A stretch of 64,000 nucleotides of DNA. Source: an uncultured Atopobiaceae bacterium (GTDB lineage: Bacteria > Actinomycetota > Coriobacteriia > Coriobacteriales > Atopobiaceae). The notes beneath the pieces were generated by a model that made no database searches, had not been told where the DNA came from, and saw only the letters and a list, made by a program, of their open reading frames with translations. Of this stretch, positions 35,074-44,515 are shown piece by piece. Numbering within the stretch: the first letter of the stretch is position 1; each line of letters opens with the position of its first letter. The translations under genes were made by a program, and so were the position numbers. The stretch lies in assembly GCA_944320975.1 (NCBI GenBank), contig CALUJM010000001.1, positions 248,001 to 312,000 on the forward strand. Reading direction: 5' to 3'.

Positions 35074-36600
35074 ATGCCGAGCGTCTCTCGCCGATATGCA
35101 GCGACGACAAGTCGCTTCGACCGTCCGAGCGGCCGCGTGGACGAGGGGCTGGCCGCCCCGGTCGTGCTCATGGTCTCGGGCGGCGCGGACTCGACGGCGC
35201 TGCTCGTCCTGGCGGCCACCTCGACGCTCGACATCGATGACGGCCGCGGCCCCTCCCGCGTCGCGCGGGAGCGCCTCCACGTGCTGCACGTCAACCACGG
35301 CCTGCGCGGACTCGACGCCGAGGAGGACGAGGAGTTCGTGCGCGACCTCGCCGGGCGCTATGGCATCCCCTGCACCATCCGACGCATCGACGTGGCCGAG
35401 CGCGCCGCGCGCTCGGACGGCAACGTCGAGAGCGCGGGGCGCGAGGCGCGCTACGCCGAGGCGGCGCGCCTGGCGAACGAGCTCTCGGAGAAGTTCGGAA
35501 CGGCACGCTCGGCCGCGCGCATCCTCACGGCGCACACCGCCGACGACCGCGCCGAGACCTTCTTCATGAACGCGATCAGGGGGACGGGGGCGGCCGGCCT
35601 CTCGTCGATCCCGCGCCGCCGCAACCGCATCGTGCGCCCGCTGCTCGACCGCACCCATGCGGAGCTCTGCGACCTGCTCCGGATGAGGGGGGTCGTCTGG
35701 CGCGAGGACGCGACCAACGCGGACACGCGCTACCTGCGCGCCTTCGTCCGCCACGAGGTGATGCCCGTGGCGCTGAGCCGCAACCCGCGCGTGGTTTCGA
35801 GCCTCTCCACCACCTGCGACATCCTCTCGGATGAGGACGCCTACCTCACCTCGGTCGCCGCCCGCGCGCTGCGGGATCTCACGCGGGGGGAGGGAGAGGG
35901 CCTGGTCGTGCTCGATGCGAACAGGCTCGCCGCAACCGAGGTGGCCGTCGCCCGCCGCGTGGTCCGCGCCGCCATCCTCTCCGTTTGCCCCGAGGCCCGG
36001 CTCGAGGCGCGCCACGTGGCGTCGGTCCTCGCGGCCGTCGCCGCCCGCGGCGGCTCGACCAACATCCCGCTCGGTGCGGAGGCGCGCGTCGAGCACGGTC
36101 TTCTCGCCATCAGGGCGCGGACTGACGGCTCGTCGCTCACGCCCTCCTGGCTCGAGGTCCCCGGCAGGCTCGAGCTGCCGGACGGCCGCGTCCTTCTCGC
36201 CCGCATTCGCGAGGCCCCTGCCGGCGTCGACGTCGTGGCGCATGCCCGCTCGCACGCCCTCGAGTGGTCCGGGGAGTCGGTCCTTCTCGACGCGCTCGCC
36301 GCGGGGGTCGACCCGGTCCGCGGCGGGAGGCTCTGGGTGGATGCGCCGCGCGCGGGCGAGCTTCTCTGCCCGCTCGGGATGCACGGGCAGTCCAAGAAGC
36401 TCTCTGACCTGCTCGGCGAGACGCATATGGCCCGGTCGGACCGTGCGCGCGTACCGGTGGTCCACGCTTCGCCCACGGGGGCGATCGTGTGGGTCGCGGG
36501 TGTCCGGGCGGACGAGCGGGCGCGGTGCACCGCGCAGACGAGGTGGCTTCTGGAGTTGACCGTCGCGCCCGCCGCGGAGGCTCCCTGCGCTATGCTGTGA
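35074..36600 (+). CDS. tilS: tRNA(Ile)-lysidine synthetase TilS
   Basis: 508 aa. The N-type ATP-pyrophosphatase loop MVSGGADSTALLVL (about residue 33), HVNHGLRG, ESAGREARYAE and TAHTADDRAET identify TilS, which converts C34 of the AUA-reading tRNA-Ile to lysidine and is normally essential. The C-terminal TilS domains follow (WVAGVRADERARCTA near the end). GAGGAG lies before the start. It sits directly behind a toxin-antitoxin pair and 47 bp before hpt, in the common tilS-hpt-ftsH order. Confidence 0.95.
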   Translation: MPSVSRRYAATTSRFDRPSGRVDEGLAAPVVLMVSGGADSTALLVLAATSTLDIDDGRGPSRVARERLHVLHVNHGLRGLDAEEDEEFVRDLAGRYGIPCTIRRIDVAERAARSDGNVESAGREARYAEAARLANELSEKFGTARSAARILTAHTADDRAETFFMNAIRGTGAAGLSSIPRRRNRIVRPLLDRTHAELCDLLRMRGVVWREDATNADTRYLRAFVRHEVMPVALSRNPRVVSSLSTTCDILSDEDAYLTSVAARALRDLTRGEGEGLVVLDANRLAATEVAVARRVVRAAILSVCPEARLEARHVASVLAAVAARGGSTNIPLGAEARVEHGLLAIRARTDGSSLTPSWLEVPGRLELPDGRVLLARIREAPAGVDVVAHARSHALEWSGESVLLDALAAGVDPVRGGRLWVDAPRAGELLCPLGMHGQSKKLSDLLGETHMARSDRARVPVVHASPTGAIVWVAGVRADERARCTAQTRWLLELTVAPAAEAPCAML

Positions 36601-36647
36601 GCAACGAGATGCCGCGGGCGCCGTCGGGCGCCGGGAAGGGGAGCGCA

Positions 36648-37196
36648 ATGGAGGCACTGCATCCGGACGTCCAGGAGGTCCTGCTCAGCGAGGACGACAT
36701 CAAAGAGATCGTCGCCCGTATGGGCAAGGAGATCGCCCACGACTATGCCGACAAGAACCCGCTGCTCGTGGCCGTGCTGCGCGGCGCAGTGGTCTTCATG
36801 GCGGACATCATGCGCGCGGTGGACTGCCCGATGGGCATCGACTTCATGGCGGTCTCGAGCTACGGCGACGGCTTCAAGAGCTCGGGCGTGGTGCGCATCG
36901 TCAAGGACCTCGACACCAAGATCGAGGGGCGCGACGTCCTGATCGTCGAGGACATCCTCGACTCGGGCCTCACGCTGTCCTACCTCATCCGCATGCTCGA
37001 GAACCGCGGCCCCGCCTCGGTCGAGGTCGCCGCCTTCCTGGTCAAGGACGTGCCCGGCAACACGCCGGCGGTGACCCCGCGCTACGTGGGCGCCCACGTG
37101 CCCGACGAGTTCATCGTGGGCTACGGGCTCGACTTCGCCGAGCGCTACCGCAACCTGCCCTACATCGGCGTCCTCAAGCCGGAGGTCTACAAGTAG
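36648..37196 (+). CDS. hpt: Hypoxanthine phosphoribosyltransferase
   Basis: 182 aa. The PRPP-binding motif IVEDILDSGLTLSYL, the flexible loop near SSYGDGF and the C-terminal GYGLDFAERYRNLPYIGVL are standard for Hpt, which salvages hypoxanthine and guanine to IMP and GMP. GGAAGGGGAG precedes the ATG. Located between tilS and ftsH, a widely conserved order. Confidence 0.96.
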   Translation: MEALHPDVQEVLLSEDDIKEIVARMGKEIAHDYADKNPLLVAVLRGAVVFMADIMRAVDCPMGIDFMAVSSYGDGFKSSGVVRIVKDLDTKIEGRDVLIVEDILDSGLTLSYLIRMLENRGPASVEVAAFLVKDVPGNTPAVTPRYVGAHVPDEFIVGYGLDFAERYRNLPYIGVLKPEVYK

Positions 37197-37247
37197 CCGC
37201 GGCCGGACGCCGCCGTCAGCCATCTGTTCCCCGCCAAGGAGTGACGC

Positions 37248-39185
37248 TTGCCCGATAAGAACAACACCCCGCTCGGTCCCGAGGGGCGCACGCGCCCTGC
37301 GGTGTTCACGGCCGCCGTCGTGGTGGCGATAGTCCTGTACCTCGTCTTCTCGTCGGGGACGGGCGGCCTCGGGGGAGGCCGCGAGACCGACGCGCTGGCC
37401 ACCAACGAGTTCGTGACGGCGGTCGAGGACGGCCGCGTGGACAGCGTCTCCTACAAGACCGAGGACGGCAGCGTCTCCGGCTCCTACTGGCGCGACGACG
37501 CGGCTCGGGGCGACGACGGGGCGCTCGTGCGCTACACGAGCGTCTACGTGGGCGAGGACTCGCTCGCCGAGCTCATGGCGGGCCACCCTGACGTCACCTA
37601 CCGCATCGACACGAGCGACTCGAGCATGCTCGAGACGGTGCTCGTCTCGGTGGTCCCCACCCTGCTTCTGGTGGGCGTCTTCGTGTACTACATGAGCAGG
37701 ATGTCGAACCAGAACGACAAGACCATGTCGTTTGCCAAGACCAAGGCGCTCACCTCCGAGGCGCAGCGCCCCAAGGTCACGTTCGCCGACGTCGCCGGCG
37801 CGGACGAGGCGGTCGAGGAGCTCCAGGAGATTCGCGACTTCCTCTCCGACCCGGAGCGCTACCACAAGATGGGGGCGCGCATCCCGCGCGGCGTGCTGCT
37901 CGTGGGCCCTCCGGGCACGGGCAAGACGCTGCTCGCGAAGGCCGTCGCCGGGGAGGCGGGGGTCCCGTTCTTCTCGATCTCCGGATCCGACTTCGTGGAG
38001 ATGTTCGTGGGCGTCGGCGCCTCCCGCGTGCGCGACCTGTTCAAGCAGGCCAAGGAGGCCGCCCCCTGCATCGTCTTCATCGACGAGATCGACGCCGTCG
38101 GCCGCCAGCGCGGCGCCGGCCTGGGCGGCGGGCACGACGAGCGCGAGCAGACCCTGAACCAGCTCCTCGTCGAGATGGACGGCTTCGAGGACAACTCGTC
38201 CGTCATCCTCATCGCCGCCACCAACAGGCCCGACATCCTCGACCCGGCCCTGCTGCGCCCCGGCCGCTTCGACCGCCGCGTCACCGTGGACCGGCCCGAC
38301 GTGGGCGGGCGCGAGAAGATCCTGCGCGTCCACGCGGAGGGCAAGCCCTTCGCCGACGACGTCGATTTCGAGCGGCTCGCCAAGATCACGCCGGGCTTCA
38401 CGGGCGCCGACCTCGCCAACCTGGTGAACGAGGCCGCCCTGCTCTCCGCTCGACGCCGCCTCGCGTCCATCGGCCCCGACGAGGTGGAGGAGGCGATGGA
38501 GCGCGTCATGGCCGGCCCCGAGCGCAAGAGCCGCATCATCACCCAGAAGGAGCGCCAGGTCATCGCCTACCACGAGTCCGGCCACGCCCTGGTGGGCCAC
38601 ATCCTCGAGAACTCCGACCCCATCCACAAGATCAGCATCGTGAGCCGCGGCCAGGCGCTCGGCTACACGATGCAGGTTCCCGAGGAGGACCACTTCCTCG
38701 AGACGCGCGACGGCATGCTCGACCAGATCGCGGTGCTCCTGGGCGGGCGCACCGCCGAGGAGCTCTTCTGCGACGACATCACCACCGGCGCGTCCAACGA
38801 CCTCGAGCGCGCCACGAAGCTCGCCCGCACGATGGTGACGCGCTACGGCATGAGCGAGGAGCTGGGCGCCCAGGTCTTCGGCGAGGCGCAGCATGAGGTC
38901 TTTCTCGGCCGCGACTACGCCAACCACCAGGACTACTCGGCCGAGACCGCCAAGCGCATCGACGACGAGGTGGAGCGCATCATGCGGGAGGGCCATGCGC
39001 GGGCGAGCGCGGTCCTCGAGGCGCGCCGCGACCAGATGGACACGATGGCCCGGGTGCTGCTGGAGCGCGAGACCGTGGAGGGGGAGGCCGTCGCCGCCCT
39101 GCTCGACGACAGCTGGGCCGAGTACGAGGCCGCCGAGGCCGAGAAGGACGGCGAGCCCCTGCCCGTGGAGCCCCCAGCCGAGTAG
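37248..39185 (+). CDS. ftsH: ATP-dependent membrane metalloprotease FtsH
   Basis: 645 aa. Two membrane spans flank an extracytoplasmic domain ([35 protein letters not shown]). AAA+ module with [30 protein letters not shown] and the SRH region [18 protein letters not shown]; zinc protease motif HESGH at residues 442-446. It degrades misfolded membrane and regulatory proteins. Start TTG 37248 follows AAGGAG. A 25-bp-stem hairpin ends the transcript. Confidence 0.97.
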   Translation: MPDKNNTPLGPEGRTRPAVFTAAVVVAIVLYLVFSSGTGGLGGGRETDALATNEFVTAVEDGRVDSVSYKTEDGSVSGSYWRDDAARGDDGALVRYTSVYVGEDSLAELMAGHPDVTYRIDTSDSSMLETVLVSVVPTLLLVGVFVYYMSRMSNQNDKTMSFAKTKALTSEAQRPKVTFADVAGADEAVEELQEIRDFLSDPERYHKMGARIPRGVLLVGPPGTGKTLLAKAVAGEAGVPFFSISGSDFVEMFVGVGASRVRDLFKQAKEAAPCIVFIDEIDAVGRQRGAGLGGGHDEREQTLNQLLVEMDGFEDNSSVILIAATNRPDILDPALLRPGRFDRRVTVDRPDVGGREKILRVHAEGKPFADDVDFERLAKITPGFTGADLANLVNEAALLSARRRLASIGPDEVEEAMERVMAGPERKSRIITQKERQVIAYHESGHALVGHILENSDPIHKISIVSRGQALGYTMQVPEEDHFLETRDGMLDQIAVLLGGRTAEELFCDDITTGASNDLERATKLARTMVTRYGMSEELGAQVFGEAQHEVFLGRDYANHQDYSAETAKRIDDEVERIMREGHARASAVLEARRDQMDTMARVLLERETVEGEAVAALLDDSWAEYEAAEAEKDGEPLPVEPPAE

Positions 39186-39231
39186 CGCCCGTTGGCTCCC
39201 GCGCGCGGCGGCCCGTTCCGCCGACCCTTTT

Positions 39232-39292
39232 CGCGGTTGTGTGGCAAATGTTTTATGCTGAGATAAAACATTTGCCACACAACCGCGTTTTT
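39232..39292 (+). terminator. 25-bp-stem hairpin with T-run after ftsH (repeat family)
   Basis: Perfect arms CGCGGTTGTGTGGCAAATG... at 39232-39256 and 39263-39287, 6-nt loop, then TTTTT. Degraded pieces of the same sequence (TTGTGTG; ATTTGCCACACAATTGC) recur at 39316-39370. The 322-bp gap 39186-39507 contains only these and a TACAAT box at 39469. Confidence 0.8.
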
Positions 39293-39468
39293 CTCGGCAG
39301 GTTATGCGCTTTTCTGGCAGTTGTGTGATAAGAACCTTAACTGTACATCAAAGATTTGCCACACAATTGCAGGGTTTGTGGCGCGGGGCCGCGGACGAGA
39401 AGCGCGACGCCGCGTCGCAAAACCGTTTCAAACTCGGAACCCGTCATGGCCGCCCCGCCCCTCCCGCG

Positions 39469-39474
39469 TACAAT
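39469..39474 (+). promoter_or_regulatory. -10 box of the aminotransferase gene
   Basis: TACAAT in the context GCGTACAATGG, like the folP (44476) and mazG (11311) boxes. No clear -35. Confidence 0.5.
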
Positions 39475-39507
39475 GGTGCGCAGCCAACGATGTCGGAAGG
39501 GGTCGCC

Positions 39508-40692
39508 ATGTCCATCAACGAGAAGAGCCGCGCATACGGCGCGCAGAAGTCCTCCATCCGCGAGATCGCCGCCTATGCCGGGGCGCGCAAGGCCGAGATC
39601 GGCGCAGAGAACGTCTTTGACTTCTCGCTGGGCAACCCCTCGATCCCTGCGCCGGACGCCGTGCGCGCCTCCATCGAGCGCTCGCTCGCCCTTCCCGCCA
39701 CGCAGCTCCACGGCTACACGCCCGCCAACGGCCTGCCCGCTGCGCGCGAGGCGGTGGCGGCGAGCCTCTGCCGCCGCTTCGGCGAGGGCGCCGCGTCCGC
39801 AGGCGACCTCTATCTGACCTGCGGTGCAGCCGCCTCGCTCTCCATCACCTTCCACGCGATCGTCAACGAGGGCGACGAGGTCATCGTGATCGCGCCGTAC
39901 TTCCCCGAGTACCGCGTCTGGATCGAGACCGCCGGCGCCGCCTGCGTGGAGGTGCTCGCCGACCCCGCTACGTTCCAGGTCGACGTCGCCGCCGTCGCCG
40001 CCGCCGTCACCGAGCGCACCAAGGCCGTGGTCATCAACTCGCCCAACAACCCCGTGGGCTCGGTCTACTCGCGCGCCAACCTCGGCGCGCTCGCCGCGGC
40101 GCTGCACGAGGCCGAGGAGCGCCTGGGGACCACGATCTTCCTCGTTGCCGACGAGCCCTACCGCGAGATCACCTACGGCTCCGAGGTGCCCTGGGTGCCC
40201 GCCGCCTACGACCGCACGATCGTGTGCTACAGCTACTCCAAGAGCCTCTCGCTGCCCGGTGAGCGCATCGGCTGGGTGCTCGTGCCGCCCACCAACCCCG
40301 ACCATGACGACCTGGTGCTCGCGATAGCGGGCGCCGGTCGCAAGCTCGGCTTTGTCTGCGCCCCGGCGCTCTTCCAGCGCGTTCTCATGGACTGCGTTGA
40401 CGTCCCCAGCGACGTCGAGGCCTACGCGCGCAACCGCGCCGCGCTCACGGAGGGGCTCGCCCGCCTGGGCTACGAGTTCATCGAGCCCGAGGGCGCCTTC
40501 TACCTGTGGGTCAAGGCCCTGGAGCCCGACGCCAACGCATTCTTCGAGCGCGCCAAGGCCCTCGAGCTGCTGCCCGTCCCGTCCGACTCCTTCGGCTGCC
40601 CGGGCTGGGTGCGCGTGGGCTACTGCGTCTCCTACGAGACCATCGTGAACTCCCTGCCCGCCTGGGCCAAGCTCGCGGAAAGCTACAAGTGA
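39508..40692 (+). CDS. Class I/II pyridoxal-phosphate aminotransferase
   Basis: 394 aa. FSLGNPSIPAPD at the substrate entrance, INSPNNPVGSVYS, FLVADEPYREITYG, and the PLP lysine in YSYSKSLSLPGERIGW identify a fold-type I aminotransferase of the aspartate/alanine group; substrate not determinable. ATG 39508 follows GGAAGGGG. Its TGA stop forms the start of a perfect 33-bp palindrome, and the PHP gene follows 44 bp on. Confidence 0.92.
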   Translation: MSINEKSRAYGAQKSSIREIAAYAGARKAEIGAENVFDFSLGNPSIPAPDAVRASIERSLALPATQLHGYTPANGLPAAREAVAASLCRRFGEGAASAGDLYLTCGAAASLSITFHAIVNEGDEVIVIAPYFPEYRVWIETAGAACVEVLADPATFQVDVAAVAAAVTERTKAVVINSPNNPVGSVYSRANLGALAAALHEAEERLGTTIFLVADEPYREITYGSEVPWVPAAYDRTIVCYSYSKSLSLPGERIGWVLVPPTNPDHDDLVLAIAGAGRKLGFVCAPALFQRVLMDCVDVPSDVEAYARNRAALTEGLARLGYEFIEPEGAFYLWVKALEPDANAFFERAKALELLPVPSDSFGCPGWVRVGYCVSYETIVNSLPAWAKLAESYK

Positions 40693-40722
40693 TTCAAAAG
40701 GGGACAGTCCCCTTTTGAATCA
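40690..40722. repeat. Perfect 33-bp palindrome starting with a stop codon
   Basis: 16-nt arms (TGATTCAAAAGGGGAC and its complement) around A; the first three bases are the aminotransferase TGA. It ends 14 bp before the PHP gene start. Confidence 0.93.
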
Positions 40723-40736
40723 TTTTGAGGAGGGCC

Positions 40737-41564
40737 ATGCTGAAGAACCGCTGCGACGTCCACACGCACACGCTCTACTCGCGCCATGCGTACTCGACGG
40801 TGCGCGAGAACGTGCTCGCCGCGCGCGACGCGGGGCTGGAGCTGCTGGGCGTGGCGGACCACTTCTCCGACATGCTCTTTCCCAGCACTGACCTCGTCCA
40901 TGGGAACCTGCGCGACTACCAGCACTTCATCAACATGCGGGTCTGGCCGCGCTCCTGGGAGGGCGTGACGCTGCTCCGCGGCATGGAGGCCGACATCCGC
41001 GGGCTCAAGGGGGAGCTCTTCGGCCAGGGCATCGAGGTCGCCGAGGATATCACGGGCCGCCCCGTTCGGAGGGTGTCGACGCTCTACGACCGGGCCTCCG
41101 CGGGCTGCGACTACGTCGTCGCGAGCGTCCACTACAAGAACTTCGCCGACGGGGCCTCCATCGCGCAGACCACCGAGATGTACCTCGGCGCGCTGGCGCA
41201 GCCCAAGGTGCTGGTGCTCGGCCATACGGGCCGCGCCGGCGTCCCCTTTGACGTCCGCGAGGTCGTGGGGGAGGCCGCCCGCCTCGGCAAGCTCATCGAG
41301 ATCAACGAGCACAGCCTGGATACCCGCGGGCGCGAGGGACGCACGTGGGAGAGCTGCGCGGAGATCGCCCGGACCTGCGCCGAGCTCGGCTGTCAGGTCG
41401 CGGTGAACACGGACGCCCACGTGTGCTGCGACGTCGGGCGCTTCCCGACGGCGCTCTCCATGCTCGAGGAGATCGGCTTCCCGCAGGAGCTCGTGGCCAC
41501 CCGCTCCGCCGAGGCGTTTCTCGGCGCAATGGCGGGGGCGGGGCTCGACGTGCCGGGGCTCTAG
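40737..41564 (+). CDS. PHP-domain phosphoesterase
   Basis: 275 aa. DVHTHTLYSRHAYST, GVADHFSD, RGMEADIRG, DYVVASVHYKNF, LGHTGRAG and NTDAHVCCDVG give the full set of PHP metal ligands, as in YcdX-type or histidinol-phosphatase-like enzymes. It hydrolyses an unknown phosphoester. GAGGAGGG precedes ATG 40737. It probably shares a transcript with the aminotransferase, with a palindrome between them; a histidinol-phosphate role is possible but not supported by other his genes here. Confidence 0.88.
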   Translation: MLKNRCDVHTHTLYSRHAYSTVRENVLAARDAGLELLGVADHFSDMLFPSTDLVHGNLRDYQHFINMRVWPRSWEGVTLLRGMEADIRGLKGELFGQGIEVAEDITGRPVRRVSTLYDRASAGCDYVVASVHYKNFADGASIAQTTEMYLGALAQPKVLVLGHTGRAGVPFDVREVVGEAARLGKLIEINEHSLDTRGREGRTWESCAEIARTCAELGCQVAVNTDAHVCCDVGRFPTALSMLEEIGFPQELVATRSAEAFLGAMAGAGLDVPGL

Positions 41565-41573
41565 GCCCCCCTC

Positions 41574-41642
41574 ATCGAGCGTGCCATAGGGGACGGTATC
41601 GCCCCGTGCTCGGGAAAAACCGTCCCCCATGGCATGCTCGAT
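41574..41642. repeat. Long inverted repeat with GGGGACGG/CCGTCCCC core
   Basis: 23-nt arms (ATCGAGCGTGCCATAGGGG... and complement, two mismatches) around a 23-nt loop, ten bases after the PHP stop. Shares its core with 8480-8511. Confidence 0.85.
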
Positions 41643-41710
41643 TCAGGCGCCCGCCGCCGCACGTTGGACAAACGGGTAAGATGGCAGGGTCCCCGAGCGG
41701 AAGGAACCCG

Positions 41711-42496
41711 ATGCCCGACACCGCCGCGCGCGAGCTGCGCCTCGTCTCCTGGAACGTCAACGGCCTGCGCGCCGTCATGAAGAAGGACCCGAGCTTCACC
41801 GACGTGGTGGAGGCCACGGGCGCCGACGTCTTCGCCGTCCAGGAGACCAAGCTTCAGGAGGGCCAGATCGAGCTCGACCTCCCCGGCTACCACCAGACCT
41901 GGAGCTATGCCGAGCGCAAGGGCTACTCGGGCACGGCCGTCTTCTCGCGCGAGGAGCCGCTGCAGGTGATCAACCGCATCGGCGCACCGGAGGCCGACGA
42001 CGAGGGCCGCGTCTGCGCGCTCGAGTTCCCGACGTATTGGTTCGTGGACGTCTACACGCCCAATGCCCAGAACGAGCTCGCGCGCATCGACACGCGCCTG
42101 GCCTGGGACGCGGCGTACCGCGAGTTCCTCTGCGGCCTCGCCGCGCAGAAACCGGTGGTCACCTGCGGCGACTTCAACGTGGCCCACAACGAGATCGACC
42201 TCAAGAACCCCGGTCCCAACCGGGGCAACGCGGGCTTTTCCGACGAGGAGCGCGAGAGCTTCACGCGCCTTCTCGACGCGGGCTTCACCGACACCTTCCG
42301 CGCGCGCCATCCGGACCTCGCGGGCGCATACAGCTGGTGGAGCTACCGCTTCAACGCGCGCAAGAACAACGCCGGGTGGCGCATCGACTACTTCCTCGTC
42401 TCAAACGACATCGCCGACCGCGTGACCGGGGCGTCGATCCTCTCCGAGGTCTTCGGCTCCGACCACTGCCCGGTGGAGCTCACGATCGAGCTCTAG
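41711..42496 (+). CDS. xth: Exodeoxyribonuclease III / AP endonuclease
   Basis: 261 aa. LVSWNVNGLRA, AVQETKLQEGQ, DVYTPNAQNE, GDFNVAHNEIDL, GWRIDYFLVS and the final SDHCPVEL are the complete ExoIII/EEP active-site set. It repairs abasic sites and trims 3' blocks. GAAAGGAAC-type purines (GCGGAAGGAAC) precede the ATG. It is followed by a CGAGAAG...CTTCTCG inverted repeat (about 42497-42530) shared with the convergent patatin gene. Confidence 0.96.
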   Translation: MPDTAARELRLVSWNVNGLRAVMKKDPSFTDVVEATGADVFAVQETKLQEGQIELDLPGYHQTWSYAERKGYSGTAVFSREEPLQVINRIGAPEADDEGRVCALEFPTYWFVDVYTPNAQNELARIDTRLAWDAAYREFLCGLAAQKPVVTCGDFNVAHNEIDLKNPGPNRGNAGFSDEERESFTRLLDAGFTDTFRARHPDLAGAYSWWSYRFNARKNNAGWRIDYFLVSNDIADRVTGASILSEVFGSDHCPVELTIEL

Positions 42497-42550
42497 CGAG
42501 AAGAACGTCGAGCCGTCGCCCTTCTCGGCGTATCCGCCCGCGGGCGCCGC

Positions 42551-43504
42551 CTAGCTCAGCGTGATGTAGCCGGTGCCCTGATCGGGGTCTTCGGGCCGGG
42601 GCCCGCCGCTCGCCGACCCGAACAGGAACTCCCGGACGCGGGGCATCTCCCGCACGTACTGGGCATGGCCGGCATCGTAGGCGGCGGCGAGCTTCCTGGG
42701 GTTGACCGTCGCGTTTTCCACGGGCATCTCGTCGGGGTAGAGGATCAGCGCCCTGCCGGCGGCGGCGAGCTCCTCGACGTGCTCCATCGCGGCGTTGTAG
42801 CGCTCCCAGCGCGAGAGCAGCGCCTTGCGCAGGTAGGGATGGTCCTTCGCCACGGCCTTGAACATCTGCTCGTCCTTGGCGCCGGGCTTCTTCTTGCGAT
42901 AGCCGCACGGACGCGTGGCAACGAAGACGAACTTCTCGAAGCCGTCGTCCTCCGCCATGCACAGGGGGATGCCCGCGCCGGTACCCAGTCCGCCGTCCAG
43001 CAGCACGCGACCGTCCACCTCGAGCGGCTTCATCATGCCGGGCAGCGTCGAGCTGGCGCGGATCAGGTCGATCATGCGCATGGGGTCGGTCATGTCCTCG
43101 CGGCCAAAGCGCACCGTGCGGCCGGTGTCGCGCTCGAATGCCTGGATGCGCAGGCGCGCCGGGTTGGCGGAGAAGGTCTCCCAGTCGAACTTGAGGGTCC
43201 CGTCGCGCAGGGCGCCCTCGTAGAGGGCGTCCGCGTCGAAGTAGCCGTGGCCGCGCAGCAGCGAGCGCAGGCCCACGAGGCCGCGCGCCGGCCCGTCGGT
43301 CATGAAGGCGTCGCGGACGCGCTTGCGGTCGCGCGAGAGGTAGTTGACGGTGTTGCTCGCGCCGGCGGAGAGCCCGCAGACGTAGTCGAAGTAGATTCCC
43401 TGCTCAAGAAGGACGTTCGCGAAGGCGCAGGTGTAGCTCGCGCGGTAGCCGCCCCCCTCGAACACGAGGGCGCAGTCAAACACGTTGCTGACAGGTGACT
43501 CCAT
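42551..43504 (-). CDS. Patatin-like phospholipase
   Basis: 317 aa. Oxyanion loop LVFEGGGYRASYT, nucleophile elbow CGLSAGASN (GxSxG serine) and the DGG of LLDGGLGTGAG give the Ser/Asp dyad of bacterial patatins, as in YjjU-type proteins. It is presumed to hydrolyse acyl esters of lipids. There is no signal peptide, so it acts in the cytoplasm or at the inner face of the membrane. GGAGG precedes the ATG. Confidence 0.92.
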   Translation of the reverse strand: MESPVSNVFDCALVFEGGGYRASYTCAFANVLLEQGIYFDYVCGLSAGASNTVNYLSRDRKRVRDAFMTDGPARGLVGLRSLLRGHGYFDADALYEGALRDGTLKFDWETFSANPARLRIQAFERDTGRTVRFGREDMTDPMRMIDLIRASSTLPGMMKPLEVDGRVLLDGGLGTGAGIPLCMAEDDGFEKFVFVATRPCGYRKKKPGAKDEQMFKAVAKDHPYLRKALLSRWERYNAAMEHVEELAAAGRALILYPDEMPVENATVNPRKLAAAYDAGHAQYVREMPRVREFLFGSASGGPRPEDPDQGTGYITLS

Positions 43505-43670
43505 GGCGAACCTCCTTCGTTCGTGACGCAGCCCAAACGCCGGTCATCGATCGCGCATAAAGCTTGTTGTTCCCCAAAGGCCGCTCTCCGAACCGTCGCC
43601 GACGGATTCTCCATCATGCGCGGGCGCGGGTCTACCATGGTTGCAGCGGTCGAGAGTAAGGGGGCGGCGC

Positions 43671-44408
43671 ATGTCGCGCACGATATCGGATGCCCGCGAG
43701 GCGGCGGCGGAGCTCGCCGAGCGTTTCGGCAGGGCGAGAAGGGCCGTCTTCTTTGGCGGCGCAGGGGTCTCCACGGCGAGCGGCATCCCCGACTTCCGCA
43801 GCGCCGACGGCCTCTATCACCAGCACTTCAAGTACCCGCCCGAGGAGATGCTCGGCCACGGGTTCTTCATGACCCACACGGAGGAGTTCTACCAGTTCTA
43901 CCGCGAGCGGATGGTCTGCCTCACGGCGCGCCCCAACCGCGCGCATGAGAAGCTCGCCGAGCTCGAGTGCGAGGGGTCGCTGGCTGCCGTGGTCACGCAG
44001 AACATCGACGGCCTCCATCAGGACGCGGGCTCACGTGAGGTTTACGAGCTGCACGGATCGGTGCACAGAAACATCTGCCAGAAGTGTGGGGCGACCTACT
44101 CGGCCGAGTGGGTCCTCGGAACCGAGGGCGTGCCGCGATGCGAGAGATGCGGCGGCCTGGTAAAGCCCGACGTGGTGCTGTATGGCGAGCAGCTCGACGA
44201 GCGCGTCCTTCTCGGCAGCGTGGAGGCAATCTCCCGCGCCGACCTGCTGGTCATCGGCGGGACCTCGCTCGTGGTGTATCCGGCGGCGGGCCTCGTGAGC
44301 TACTTCCAGGGCTCCGACCTCGTGATCGTCAACCGCGATCCCACTCCCGCGGACGGGGCCGCCGACCTGGTCTGCGCCTGCGACATCGCCGCCGCCTTCG
44401 ACTTCTGA
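43671..44408 (+). CDS. cobB: NAD-dependent protein deacylase, sirtuin family
   Basis: 245 aa. GGAGVSTASGIPDFRS (NAD site), TQNIDGLHQDAG, catalytic His in ELHGSVH, and four zinc cysteines (CQKCG ... CERCGG) are all present, with VIGGTSLVVYPAA near the end. It removes acyl groups from lysines using NAD. ATG 43671 is chosen with AAGGGGG before it. The symbol is by family; substrate range is unknown. Confidence 0.93.
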   Translation: MSRTISDAREAAAELAERFGRARRAVFFGGAGVSTASGIPDFRSADGLYHQHFKYPPEEMLGHGFFMTHTEEFYQFYRERMVCLTARPNRAHEKLAELECEGSLAAVVTQNIDGLHQDAGSREVYELHGSVHRNICQKCGATYSAEWVLGTEGVPRCERCGGLVKPDVVLYGEQLDERVLLGSVEAISRADLLVIGGTSLVVYPAAGLVSYFQGSDLVIVNRDPTPADGAADLVCACDIAAAFDF

Positions 44409-44475
44409 CGGGTCAACCTATCCCCACCGTCTCACGTCCCCATTGGGTTCGCCCGCCCCCTGACCCTCTCCCGGG

Positions 44476-44481
44476 TACAAT
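44476..44481 (+). promoter_or_regulatory. -10 box of folPK
   Basis: TACAAT in GGGTACAATGGA, 35 bp before the start codon; no clear -35. Confidence 0.5.
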
Positions 44482-44515
44482 GGACGAACACAGAGTCGTC
44501 CCGAGAGGGGAAGTC

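Noticed and set aside
35841..39278. Very long minus-strand ORF (1145 codons) over tilS, hpt and ftsH
   Set aside because: Antisense to three well-recognised genes; low-complexity His/Val/Gly/Arg composition typical of the complement of GC-rich coding DNA.
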